In this document: positions 24,865-38,000 of the stretch, one piece after another
Layout of the letters: the number at the start of each line of letters is the position of its first letter
How positions within the stretch are numbered: position 1 is the first letter of the stretch
Assembly (NCBI RefSeq): GCF_014805625.2
Contig: NW_023998416.1
Location: 32,902,926-32,966,925, forward strand
Source: Glossina fuscipes
Taxonomy: Eukaryota > Arthropoda > Insecta > Diptera > Glossinidae
Direction: 5' to 3'
DNA length: 64,000 bases
Notes under the pieces: generated by a model
What the model saw: only the letters and a program-made list of their open reading frames with translations
Database searches by the model: none
Told to the model about the DNA's origin: nothing
Made by a program: the position numbers and the translations under genes

Positions 24865-24911
24865 CAGAGAGAAAAAGAGAGAGAGAGAGAGAGAGAGAGA
24901 TAGACAGAGAG
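24865..24911 (+). repeat. GA microsatellite in vri 3' UTR
   Basis: GA units just downstream of the vri stop codon. Confidence 0.9.
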
Positions 24912-25605
24912 CGCGAGTAATATAGTGTAATTATGCTTTATCTCTCAAAAGTGTTTGTTAATTCTGTTGAAATGTTTTTTTTTTTTTTTTTGTTTTTAGT
25001 TAGATATAATTTTCATTTCCGTTTCTTAAATTTTGGCATAACTGTTTTGGGCCTGTTGGGATCTTCAGATGCCTAAAAATCACTCACAGATCTCAATAGA
25101 TTTTTACAGCAAATTTTTAAATCACTTATGAGCGGTATTACTAATCGTTTTTCATATATATGCGTATATCTGCGCATATATATATTATATATATGCATAC
25201 ATATACACGTATATCTACGCACACGTAGGTATTTATAAATATATGTATATATATATATATATAAAGGGAATTCCATTGCAGCAAATGGTACATTCCCATA
25301 ACTTGTCTTTTCTATTAACCTAAGGTAAAAATTCATTGTTCATTAACTTTATTGTTTCTTAAGAAATATTTATGTAAATGTTGTTATAAACAAATGCTTG
25401 CAAGCAGTTTTTGTTGTAAAGAGAAAATGTTCATTTACTTTTTATTTATATAATTTAAACTGTTGTCATTTAAGCCACAAATATTATTTATTAAGAGGGT
25501 TCGTAGAAACCTCTAATGAAAAAAAAAACAAAAAAAAAAAGAACGAAGAATAAACAAATAATTATGAATGTATATAAATTTTTAAATGTTTTAAAAAGAT
25601 ATTTC

Positions 25606-25636
<31 letters not shown>

Positions 25637-26031
25637 TGTATATATATATGTATATGTAAAGACTTAAAAGAGACCTCTTAACAAGTTTCCTTATCGTACA
25701 CTTTAAGTGTATGCGCTTGTATATGTTTGTTTATGTGAGTACATTTCGTTTCATTTGTACCTTAACTTGATTATCAATTATTTGGTTAGCTTTCCTCTTA
25801 TGTCCGGAAATATGGATTTCATTTGAAGAAAAAAAAATCTTTCAATTTTTTCAAAATGTATGATTAAAAATAACTTTTATTAATATGTATAAAAATTTTT
25901 AAATGAAAAAATTTGAACCAGTGTATGCTGTGCAAGTGAAACGAAATGCATTTATAGAACTATTTATGAAAAACAAATATGTTAAGTACTTTTAGCTTTC
26001 TATTGGAAATAGTTTCAAATATCAAAAGCTT

Positions 26032-26037
26032 AATAAA
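26032..26037 (+). terminator. vri: Candidate poly(A) signal of vri
   Basis: AATAAA about 1.3 kb after the stop codon, just ahead of an A-rich run. Confidence 0.4.
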
Positions 26038-26065
26038 ATAAACAAAAAAAAAAAAAAAAAAAAAA

Positions 26066-28747
26066 ACTATTTTATATAAAACGTATTAAGAAAATAAATA
26101 AGTAAGAATTTAATTTCCTTTCATTTGTTGTCTATTATTCGAGCAGAGAAAATCAGCAGTAATATCTTTTCTCGTCCGTCCTCTTACGAAACCGATAACT
26201 CTTTCATTTATAACGCATAATATTTATCTGAAACTAACAATAATATGAAATAAGAATTAATTACATCTTTCTAATTTATTAATAAGTAAACGCAGTAAAA
26301 AGTTAAATAATAATTACAATAACAACATTTTAACATTTCGTTGTTGTCAAAAACGGTACGTTAAGTTCTTTGCTGTTGCAAGTAAACCTTTGAACGTTAA
26401 AAATTCAACGCAAAATAAATTGATATTTTATGAAAATATTTATATTATTAATAAGATTATGTCTATATGTATTGTAATATTCGTCATGTTTTTGTTTGCT
26501 GGTAATATATATGTATACACATATATATAAATTTTTTTTCATTTTCGGTAAAGTGTTGTAAAAATTTATAACTATAAAGAATTTTTGTATTTGTAGCTGT
26601 AGAAAAACAAAACTAAGAAGAAGAAGAAGAACTAAAGGATTTTATGTTATATTTTCAATCATTAAAAAAGAATATTTGACACAAAATAAATGCAGTTTTA
26701 TTAAGCACAGCTGTGTAAGACATCATTAAAAACATTTTCCCCAGAATTGACTCACGTTCCCCGAAGAAGTAACTGCCAAGAAGCATTCATAATATTAAAG
26801 TAAAAATTTTATTCATTTCATTCATTTAATTATTACTTTTCTCAACACTGCCAGTCGCGATTAACTGACCCTACATCCACATTTTTCTGCTTTAAAGAAT
26901 CTGCGATGGATTCTGTCCATGACATGGCATGCCAAGATCTAGGAATTAATAAGCTTTTAGAAAGAATTATTGTATCTCGTCAATTGTAGCGAATGTCAAG
27001 TGATTGTCGTCATGACAATTATGATAAGCGAATGAACAAAACGCTTTGTCTGAAAAATTTGCTTCAGTATACACGTTTTACAATGCCCTCGCAGCAATCA
27101 GGCACAGAAGGGCGTAGACTATAACATTGTAGTCAATGAAAGCTTTAGTAACGATTTTGTTTACCCATTGCTCTCTGGAATCGCTACTTGGAACAAATTG
27201 GAGGAATTTGCTTTAGTCTTTGGATAAAAGTTCTTTCACTGGTTCGGGTCTCTTTACAAAGCTACACATTTCGTAATTACGCGCTATTGAAGGGAAAAAA
27301 TAAAATGATTATAAAAACTAGACAAAAATAAAAAATATAAATTAAGGGAAGGACAAAAAGAAGTTGGAAAATATCTAACTAACTTTCACACAATCACAAG
27401 ACTGCAGATATTATTATCTCACATATTCTCCATTTATTTATTTATTTTTTTTTAATTTAACGACTAAATAAATACTTAACATAATGAAAAATTTAATACG
27501 AAATAATAAAATAAGATAAAATATTATTATATAGTATCGGTTAATACGATTTTTGGTTAACACACATATAAAATTGTGATTGTCTTGCACAATTTATGCA
27601 CATTACTTTCCCATTTGAGACATTGAACAGTAGCAGGACATTTAATCTGGCTTTCTTACCATAACTTCGAACGTAATATTCACAGTGTTTTCGGGATGTG
27701 TTGTAGGGAAGCATCGTACATCAACGGAATTATTCGGTTAAAAGAGTTGCCCGATAATATGGAAACAAAAAGTTTAAAGGATTTAGCTGAGGTAAATATC
27801 TGAAGATTTGCCCTCGAAAAATTTGTAAACTCGAAATCGCCTTAGAAACAAACCCCAAATTGTATGTAAATTCTTATTTTATGGATATTAAGTATAATCG
27901 GTACTCTCATCATTTCTTCTTTTGTAGTATTTTTCAATTAAAAACGTCAGTTTTCAGGCAAACATTTTTTCCGAATCTTGGGAAATAGGAAATGCTAGGT
28001 TTAATTTTTAAATTGAACAAATTCACAATTCTCAATCGTTGAGAACAGTTTTTCAACTTTTTAGAAACAAGTCAACATGCTAAAGAAAGCCACGGCGCAT
28101 CATTAAAGTAAGAGAAAGAAAGGTATTGTAAGGAAGGGGTTAAGACAGAGGCTCGGTCGGAACGATTTCCAATAGCTTTCTTTCTTGGGTGAAAATACCA
28201 GTCAGCGAACCAAATGTTCAAATCAGAATATATCAAAAATTGCGCCCATTAACTTAAACACAAGAAACAGCACAAACAGGTGGATGGGACCATATTTCAA
28301 AAAACGATCCGAAACTGATCGGTATAATAAGAGATGGGTGTATCTAAAGCCTTTCTTGGTGTTACATTCAAGATGGACAGACGGACAGACAAGTTTACAA
28401 GTTTAGATTCAGGAAGCGATTCTGAATCAGTATGACAAAAGATGGGGATATATGAATCATCCCTTGGGGTTACAAATGTCCGTAGAAAGTTAATATATCC
28501 TCGTACCACAACGGACGCAGACTATAAATCTGCTTAGATTAACATGTCGAAGATATTCTACGTTATTCTCCGCAGAATGTTGTTTTGTATATACACATAT
28601 ATAAAAATCGAAAATCTTGCACAATTAATAACTGTAATAAGTTTTATACGATATATATATTGTATCCATATTATAAAGATCTTGTGTTAACTTAAAGATT
28701 TCAGAGATTTTAACAGCACATATATATTAACAGGGACACAGATAAAA
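26066..28747. other. Intergenic between vri and MICU1 3' ends
   Basis: The two genes converge on this block. It is AT-rich, with one degraded dispersed-repeat copy (28090-28530). I see no coding frame or RNA gene. Confidence 0.55.
28090..28530 (+). repeat. Dispersed 330-bp repeat, copy G (rearranged)
   Basis: The tail block occurs twice: CTGATCGGTATAATAAGAGATGGG at 28316-28339 and again after the GGACAGACGGACAGAC zone as AGTATGACAAAAGATGGGG. Either two insertions or an internal duplication. Confidence 0.6.
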
Positions 28748-28753
28748 TTTAAT
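28748..28753 (-). terminator. MICU1: Weak candidate poly(A) signal of MICU1
   Basis: ATTAAA on the minus strand about 100 bases after the stop. No perfect AATAAA is closer. Tentative. Confidence 0.2.
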
Positions 28754-28854
28754 TTGTTACGAAAACATAATTTTTAGCAAATTTTACTAAGTAACGTATG
28801 CCTTGAGTATATAAATTTCTTTGACCCACTCTCTGTCATTCTTCATTTCGGATT

Positions 28855-29009
28855 TTAGAGATCCAATAGAACTGGTTTGGCCTCTTTTGCACATTTTAAT
28901 AACGACTCCATTAATTTCAAAAATCCAGTATCCTTGGGCTTTTCAAGACCTCTTTGTATGCGGTTTTTCATAACAGCAATGAATTCACGATTACTTAGTT
29001 GATTATCAT
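28855..29009 (-). CDS. MICU1: MICU1 exon 8 (end of EF-hand 2 and C-terminus)
   Basis: 155 bases to a TAA stop at 28855-28857. It completes the EF loop (NDNQLSNRE) and encodes [14 protein letters not shown] and the C-terminal helix [13 protein letters not shown] with the conserved cysteine. The intron before it is only 66 bases. Confidence 0.9.
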
Positions 29010-32000
29010 CTAGAACGTGTTAAAAAGAGAGGGATTTAGAAAACTCTGTCTTACTTACAAGCGATTCGTACTCACTGTTATCATCGAATATTGTAAAGAC
29101 CACACTAATCACATGATCCGATAAATCAACTTTGGCCACCGTTTTAGCCACATGCTTGAGCGTAGCCTGATCGATGGAAGCACCGGCAATATGATAAAAT
29201 GTTAAAGCCGTATCGACATCGGCGATGTTATTAATAAAGTGAAAGAAATTTAAATAATCCGTTTTAGTGATGCCTAAGCTGTTCTCGCGGAAACGTTTTT
29301 TAACGCGTTTCAGCTTGCGTTGGCGCTTTTTGGCATTTGAACCGGCATAAGCCAACAATAGCTCGGCAAAGTCGACTTCGGTAATGCAACCCTTCTCATT
29401 GGGATGCTTACGCTCAAATTCCAAAGAGAGAATTTCTCGTTGTAATTGTTGTTGGAATTCCAAGAACTTAGTAATCGTAAGTTTCTTATCCAGATTGAGG
29501 CCAAAGAAATAGGTGATCAAGGCCGAATTAACACCCTACACCAGATCAGAAGCGCGTAAACACAATTGTGAGCAGAAAAAAAAAAAAAGATAAAAAATGA
29601 GTTAACAAAATCATTATTAAAAGGAACACAAGTGATAAAGTCGAAAATGCAAAGCAGGCACGACAAAAAAAGCCTCAGATGGTGCTTATCGGTAGATTAA
29701 ATTTCAGTAATGGTTTGCATGTGATTATGGTTCCCAAGCATCACAGTGAATTGATTCGAATGTGTTGATCATGACATATGTGTAGAAAAATGTGTTTTTT
29801 TTTTTTGGTTTTTTTTTTTAATTTACATTTAGATATACCTTAGTAGACTTTTTGATTTTTGAGCGAGAGAGTATCAACAAAAAGGTGATATTGATTGTTA
29901 AGTTTACATATACACGTAGAATTAGACGAAAAAAAAAAAATGGATAAATAGAATAGGATTGAAAATTTTAACAGTTAAAAATTAAAAAAAAGGTAATGTT
30001 CATTAGTTTCAAAGAATTATCATTAAGACAAAACAACGACCATTTTATAGATATGTACACAAAAGATGATCGATTGGATGGAAAAAACTTACCTTAAAAG
30101 TATTACCGGTATTGGCATGATCGCGATGCCGACTGCCAATACTGCTTTGCTGTCTCGCCAGGTTAGCAACTCGTTCAAATTCTTCACTGTCTACGTCGCC
30201 GTCCCCATTCAAATCAAACATTTGAAAAGCAATTTCAAAATGACGACGTGACGCTGAAACATATATAATATCGCGTATGATACAATATATATGAAACTCT
30301 TTCAGATAATTTGATTAGGAAACATGTGATAAGGAGAACCGGCCTCAACGAATGACACTGAATCATTCGTTATGTTACCTGATATGAAAGGACTCTCATT
30401 TCATTTAACCCGCTTAAAATCCAACTTTGTTGCAAGCTTTAAATGAGTTCCCTTACACGAGACGGAATTCGAAAAAACCCACCTACGTTGCCCAAATAGG
30501 CCGCAGTTATTTCCTATCTAAAATTCTATTTCTTCCTAAAATATTACAAATGAAACGGTTTTGCAACACAAAAAGGTTTACTTTTCGTAGGAACAGTTAT
30601 ATACGGGGGGGTTGAAAAAATCGTTTACATAAGTTTAGAATAACGAAATGATATCACATAGCGATTTTTGTCGAGAAATTTTCGTGTTCAATTGTTTCAT
30701 TTTATGACTTTTCGAAAATGTGGGGTAATCGTAATCTGAACCGTGGTTTGTTCCAGTCCATTCACAATAGAGTTCGTCCCTGGACAAAAACATGGTGTAG
30801 AAAATTCTATCACAATAGCCCAAAAATATGCGGCCTGAACGTAGCAAGGAAAAATACTTAGAAAGGCTTCAAGCGGACAGACATAATTAAATGGGTTCAG
30901 AAAATGATTCTAAATCGATCGATGTAATAAAATGAGGGTCCACGTTAAGCCCTTCTGAATGTTTCGTACATCCGTCCATGCAAATGCCACAAGTGATGTA
31001 AGGTGTAAAAATTTATATATCCCCTGTCAAGAAAGTCTGCCAAGATGTAACAAATGGAAGCTTGTTAGTTAATCACCAAAATAGGGGCGATATTCTGCAA
31101 GAATATTGTGGCATTTGTGTGCCACTCACTACGTTTTCTAGTCAACGGAGCACTTTCCTAAACCATGTCCTTTTCATATCCTACATCACTTGTGCAACAC
31201 CCACAAGAATTCGCAATAGACACAGCTTCTGTTACACTGAAGTTTTTCCGTCCGACCGTCATTCTTGTTCTCTTATGTCAAACCTACACGCAGTAATTCT
31301 TGAGATATTTTGATCAAGTTTAGCACAGAGACATGTTTTGCCCTAAGGGCGATAGTTATTGGAAATGGATGGGATCGAATCGCTTTTTCGACATTATCCA
31401 TATAACGCCTTATGTTGGAAAATCGTTATATGTGTGACTGTAGGTGGACTTTGCTTCACTTTACTGCTTTTCTTTTGTTCCAATTTGCTTTCAAAGTACC
31501 AATCGGACCAACTCGTAAATATATAGCCTCAAAATGGGGGAAAAAACCTACTAAACACTGTCCTTTCTTTAGACATAAAGAAATAACCCGCTTCTCGTCA
31601 AAATCAAATAGTAAGTCTCCAACTCACAATCGACACAGTGATATACGAGGATATAATTGTTCATTATCGCGGTCCTTCTCTAGCAATTTCGTTAACGAAA
31701 TTTTACTGCCGACAATATATGCAGCGTATGGAGCAAAATTCTCAACATTAACTCAAGCAAGGCCGACATAAATCGTTGTTGTAGCTAAACGAATTCACAA
31801 GTGGCTTTTTCCTTCTGTTCACGAGATCTTAAAATTAATTACCTTGAGTACGGTGAATTGAGCGATGTTTGATTGAGAGATGCTTACTAAGGAAGAGCCG
31901 ACTAAACTCATAGGATTGATTATATAAGTGGATGTCAAAGTAGTTAATTTCAACGAAGGGCATATTTAAATAAACTTCACATGTAATAAAGATTCACGAT

Positions 32001-35000
32001 GGTGTGCAATGTTTTTCTCTTTTTTTTTTCGTAATTATTTTTCCTGTAATCCGCAAATCACTTTTTAAACTCTTGTGATTGTTTGCAGTGCATATATTAT
32101 GCACTTTTGTGAAAGATAATCTCAACCCGCAGCATTTCTCTTGAACTTTATCCGTTTAATATTTAGTTTATAGGTTCTAGTACTGCCCATAATACTCCCC
32201 ATGCGAATGCTTGACTCAAAGCAATAATTTCACTTTCGATTAGAAAAGCTATTTATAATTCTCAAAAAACATTTTTATTAACTCCGCCTGAGTTGCCAAA
32301 GGCGAGCAAATTCGACTTCAATGCAACTTCAATGGTCGTGAGTTCGAATCTCAAATGCGGTAGAGTTTTTAATAAAAGCCGATAGCCTTAGATGCTAGTA
32401 CTTTTAAGAGTTTACTCTTACAATTTATTTCTCTGGCGAAATTAATAATAATAATAATAATAATAATCATTCGGCATTGCTTCTGCCTACTAACTTACTG
32501 TTTCACTATTTTTAAAAATCGCCAATTTAAGATAATTTCCATTCCATCAGTTGCGTATAAACTTCAGAGGTAAAATTTTCGCTAATATTAATTTTCAAGC
32601 GTATGAGATAATTGGGATTAACGACCACAAGTTTTACCAATTTATTCAATGGAATTTAATTTGACGGTATTTCGGTGGGTAGAACAGTGAAGTAGTGTAG
32701 TTTAGCATCTGGAGCCCTTTATAGGAATTTTGACGTCAATCTCGTTTAGAAAGATGGCGATACTGTCTTCTCTTCTATAAGAGCAATTGCTTTTGCGCTG
32801 ATTGAAACTTGTGGGAACAGTAACTAGCAGACTAAACTGCAGCGGAATGTTCCCTTTGGCGAAAACGTTTAGAAAAGCCCTTCCTTTGCTAGTAACGGAC
32901 TATTACCGAGTATTGAAATTTCTTTCCTTTTTTGTGTTCTTTTTTAGAGAGGAGAACTTGGTGCATACAAAATATTCGTCCATACAATATTCGTCATTAT
33001 AGCATGTCTTGATTCTTATGAGATTTAATTGTTGCCTTCAAGTTTTACCTCAACTCGTCTTCATTATTTGCCAAATAGTTTTCGCAATCCCATTAACTCG
33101 CTAGTATATATGCTTACAACTCATTGTTTATTCCCTTGAATCGTTGTTGCATTTAGCTTTCAGGGAGCAATTGTTTCACTTTTCACCTCTCATCCATTTT
33201 TAGGTCAAACATTTTACGCACAATCGACACAAGTTCTCTAATTAGCACTTTCTTAACACAATGCCTCACTACAAGGAAGTTGTTCAATCCTTTAAAGTGC
33301 CTTTTTAATTAGCTCACTTTAATACTAATATATTTCTCACAAGTGAGCGGCCTTTTATTATCATGAATTAATGCTTGAGTTTCCCGCTCGACAATACTCT
33401 TTAGAAAGTATCCTTTAATTTTACTACAAACAATGATGAAATGAATTTTAGGAAATGCAAACAATTGATGGGATTGCAATAAAAAAAGAAAGAATTATAG
33501 GAGAAAAGATTCAATGCTGATTCAAAACTGATTAAATTTGTTAAATAAAATAATAAATTAGTTTTTCTTTTCGAAAGTTGTCGATTAAACGTTTCTTTTG
33601 CTTTCACTTCTTTGCATATAAATGCAACAAATGTGATTAAAATGTCGAATCAAAACAAACGAAATAAAATTAAACGGCTGAGATTGGGGAAAAATCTAAA
33701 TCTTGAACAAAAAAAATAAATAAATAAATAACATAAGCGTGAAGAAGAGCGAGCGAATCTTTGAAAAAAAAAAATAAATAAATAAATAAAAATACAAAAA
33801 AAAAAAAAACTGAGCTCAGGCCTGCGCAAATTAGACGTTGAACTGATACAGAAACAACGTCATCATGCTATTGAACGTTTTCTCTTTATCTTACAAGTGG
33901 TACAATATGTGATGAAGGAAAACGCGCGCCAGGATATTGCAAAACGATTATTCGGGAAAACATTAACGCGAACACAGCAGTTTTTAACGGACTGTGAACG
34001 AGTCAAGATTGCAAGAAGAGGATAAACGCGGAAAACTATACACAATTAGTAACAACTCATCAAAAAGAGCAGTAGTGTGCCTGTGTATATGAGTGCGTGT
34101 GTATTGTAGTAGTGAAGTGTGAGTAAAATTAAAACCAAATAAAGCAAACACGCTACAGATTTCTTCTACAGGTGTAGAGAAAAATGTACGTTTCCATGGC
34201 AAAAAAAAAAAAAAAAAAAATTTAAAAAATTTCAACGAAAGAAATAAAAGAAAAACCACAAAATTTTGAATATAAATGTTGCTTACACGCACCGTAGGGT
34301 AGTTACAAATTGCCGAGAAACAAATTTTTACATTTTTTTTTTTTTGCATTTTGAAATGTTTTTATTTCAATCCTATACAAATTTTCCATTTGACGATATG
34401 TTTTTAAGCGTAAAGCCATTATAAAGAGATGTTTTGTGTTATATGCAACGCCCTATATTTAAAAAAAAAAACAAAAAAAAAAATCCTTTTTGGGCACCAA
34501 GAAGGGGTGTTTGCAAATTTTTCTCACTTTTTTTTTTTTTTTTTAATATGAAATAAAAAGGAAAGAAAAAATGCTATAAAAGTTGCCTGCGTCATAAGTT
34601 TGTATGTAAGTTTGTTGCCAAGCGCCAAAGCAAAGTTTATGGCGTTTAAGCGTTCATTATGTTATGATTTAATGAAGGACCCTCATCGCCGCTCCCCTTA
34701 ACTCCCCAGCAACACTGTCACTATCATTTTAATAGCCATGCTTATAAGTAAGAGGGAAAAGTGTAGGCATTTGTTTCTGTATACGGCGCTACAAGTGTTT
34801 CGTTAGCAAGCAAAGAAAAAGGAAAAAAGGCAGATACATAATAAAATCTTTTTAATGCTTGAAATAAAAGGACCAACAACAACAACAACAATAACAATAA
34901 CAACAACAAGTGTGTGCATATATACATAAATGTACGCGCTTTTTCCACTTCACATATATTATAATGAGTTGTAAACAATGGCCTGCAGTTCAAGTGCAGC

Positions 35001-38000
35001 CTGCGAAAATTCTTAATTGTTAAAAAACAAAATTATTGGTTATAGGAGGAAAACGCACTTCGAGCAAAGTCGAAATTTGAAATTTCTTATATTTCATATT
35101 ACAAGGCTTTTGGTGCATGGAATTGTTTCTCTTTTACTTTACTGCTGTGTAAATCCCAAGTAGTCTATGGTAAGAAGTAATATGGACCTAATAGCGTACA
35201 CTATCATCAAGTATTAATAGACACAGAAGTGAATTGATCAAATGTTGTATTTTGAATTACTTAACATATGCCTTTTATTGCGGCGGCTTTGTATAGGAAT
35301 TTCAACTCATTTGTAGTATCCAGACAGGTAACTAAGTAAGTAACAAAGAAACCGCTAGTCAATGATTTCAGGTCAATAAAGTTTCATCTCTCTGTCAGGC
35401 TGTTCTTGCTGCCTTTAAAACCACCAAATTTGGAAATATAAAGTACACGTAATATCAGATTTGATTGACGTAGTAAGCAAAGAAGAAGAAAATATTGCAA
35501 TTAATTTTTGTGCTCCTGTCCATATGTAAATCTCCTTGCAATATCTCTTCCATCAAGTTTTAAATCAATATGACCTTTAGGCTGCGAACTACAAATCTTT
35601 CATCTTTGCGATCGAGCTTGTGAGATGAACATATCGATTCTTATATTTGGTCGTGACAAAAGTGTTTGCGGCGAACTTTACATATATCTGGACTTTTCTT
35701 CGTAACAATAAGTTCGTACGGATGCTGCGCGACAATTGACGAATCTAGACGATTTATACCATTTATTATTAACGAAAAATCTGATACAATGGTCCAATTG
35801 TGCCAGTGATAGTCTAAGTTTAGATTCATTTCTTTTGCAAGCCAGACCTTGTAATCTTAACAATTCTGATAAAATAAATGGCATTAAAGTAGATTTCAAA
35901 TCTTTAGAAGAGCTTGAGAGAGCTTAAAACTCGCAAGACCAGAGGTATACATTTCACAATAACGTTAACGGGAAAATAGTCTAAAAAAAACAAAACAATA
36001 AAAACTCCGAAATCAACAAATCCCGTCAGTCCATAACGCGTTCGTTGTGGGCAGGCATGACCTTATCTGAGAAGTGGAAATGACTAATCGCTACTCTATT
36101 ATCATATGGTCTGCGCTTGTGTTAATAATTGTAACGTTTGTGTAGATAATGTTAACCTTTCAAATGCGTTAACATTACATAACATTGTGACGCTTCTGAC
36201 GCTACACTCGAAATACAGATTTTTCCATTGTTTTACGAAAGTAGCATCTCTAAATATTATCCTACGAACTTATTGATCGACGTCGCAAGTATATATGTCC
36301 GTAATCAAATTTGATATTTAACTCTCAGGCCGAGTGTCGTGGTTTACGATTTCGGATTATCGAATGTATAAGGATTACTACTCCACGACTTATAGAAGGC
36401 GAACCACATTGAGATACCTATTAAGTCCATAAAAACATGAACAGTGACAATAGTCATCTGCAAGGAACATATATATCTAACATCTCTAAGCTTCAATTTT
36501 CTTAACTCTCTATAACATATAGCTTTTATTCCCACCACTGTAAGATGGGGGTGTACACCATTTTGTTTTGTTTTCATAATGTATGTAAGACCCAAAAGGA
36601 AGCTTCGGAGATCCTACAAAGTATATATATTCTTAATCACTGTGAAAATCTGGGTTGATTTAACCACATCTGCCCGGGTGTGTGTCTGTGTGGAATTGTT
36701 AGCACTCTTCTGGTCGCAAAAATTAAGATATCGCCTCAAAATTTAATAGAAACATTGGAATGGAATGGAAGCCAGCAGTAGAACAAAATCTGAACGCAAC
36801 TCCATTTTTTGTTAACAACAACTTGTGGGTTTTGCTCGTCACTCAGAAATTATAAAAGGTAAAAAGAAGAGATTTTCCACATACACTTTACGAAACACTC
36901 TACTCTGTCTTTACGTACAAAAAAAGGAAAAAGTCGGCCATGTCCACATAAAGTTATAAATGATTGCATTGTCCTCTCCTCACTTTTTCCAGGTTTCATG
37001 CTTATTTATGATATCGTTTCCCAGATAGTTCAAAAGCAAGTTTCTGCTTTTTCCAAACTGCGAAACGAATCATAGGTATATTGAAAAATGAGATCGATTG
37101 GGTTGTATTAGGCATAGTGCAAGCCCCCTCAAACTAGCAAAGACAACTTGCTCTTTGCAATTCCTATAATGAATATTTGATTTTATCTCCTAAAAATAGG
37201 CAACAAAATTCATTTCTATCGATTACAATGCATATACGCATGTATATGTGGTACGACAGGCATATACAAGGTTCAATAAAGTTAATAATCTTCTTGCTGG
37301 TTGCCGTTTTCTATGTAACATTTCTGTGCCGCGAATCGCAAACCGCTTATGAACTGAATAAAGTGAAAGCTGAATCGTCAGGTGTTGTGCATTTACAGCC
37401 GCAAACAGGGGTAATTCAATCAGTAATATTTAAATATTTTAGCCTTAATAATTCCCATTTAAGTCCAAATTTCTCAATCTAATACAGAGTAAATTGAAGC
37501 CTCCAATTCCGAAACTTGACTCAGTGGAATTACCAGGAATTAATAACGTGATAACAACATTCAATCCAGTGTACGAGTATTCAGAGGAGATACACGCCGC
37601 CATCGAAAAAGAGTTGAAGCAACGTAATTTACATTTGCGGGAAGTCTGTGAACGCTATCAATTGCAATTTGTCTATCCACCGAATCCGCGGGAATTTTTC
37701 ATATCACACGGTCATAGCTTAATATGGTGTAACGTATTTAAGGCAGCTAGTAGCACATGGTTGTATTATTTTAATATATTAGGTAAGTGAAAATGCAATT
37801 ACTGTTATCTACTGTTACTAACTGTTAAAAGTATATAAAAAAATCTTTTAATTTTTCCCTCTAGGTGGTTATAATGTGAAATTTTTGCAACAAATTGTTT
37901 ATCAGCCGTTAGAGTTGGCCCGTAAACGTTTTCCTCGACCAGAACTACCGGAATTGCTCGAAAGTCTTCCCTATTTGTTATCCTTTCTTTTTGTTCGTGA

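Larger units (their letters stand above)
24735..26065 (+). other. vri: vri 3' UTR
   Basis: This is AT-rich sequence with a GA repeat (24865-24911), T runs, and alternating TA/TG tracts at 25153-25264 and 25619-25660. The AATAAA at 26032-26037, followed by an A run, is the best cleavage signal. Earlier AATAAA-type signals (near 25548) could give shorter 3' ends. The extent is inferred from sequence only. Confidence 0.5.

Noticed and set aside
31412..31771. 119-codon open frame
   Set aside because: Starts within dispersed repeat copy I, with composition of translated AT-rich DNA.
37177..37227. Upstream extension of the sulfotransferase
   Set aside because: Starts at TTG and overlaps a probable splice acceptor; the first ATG is at 37228.
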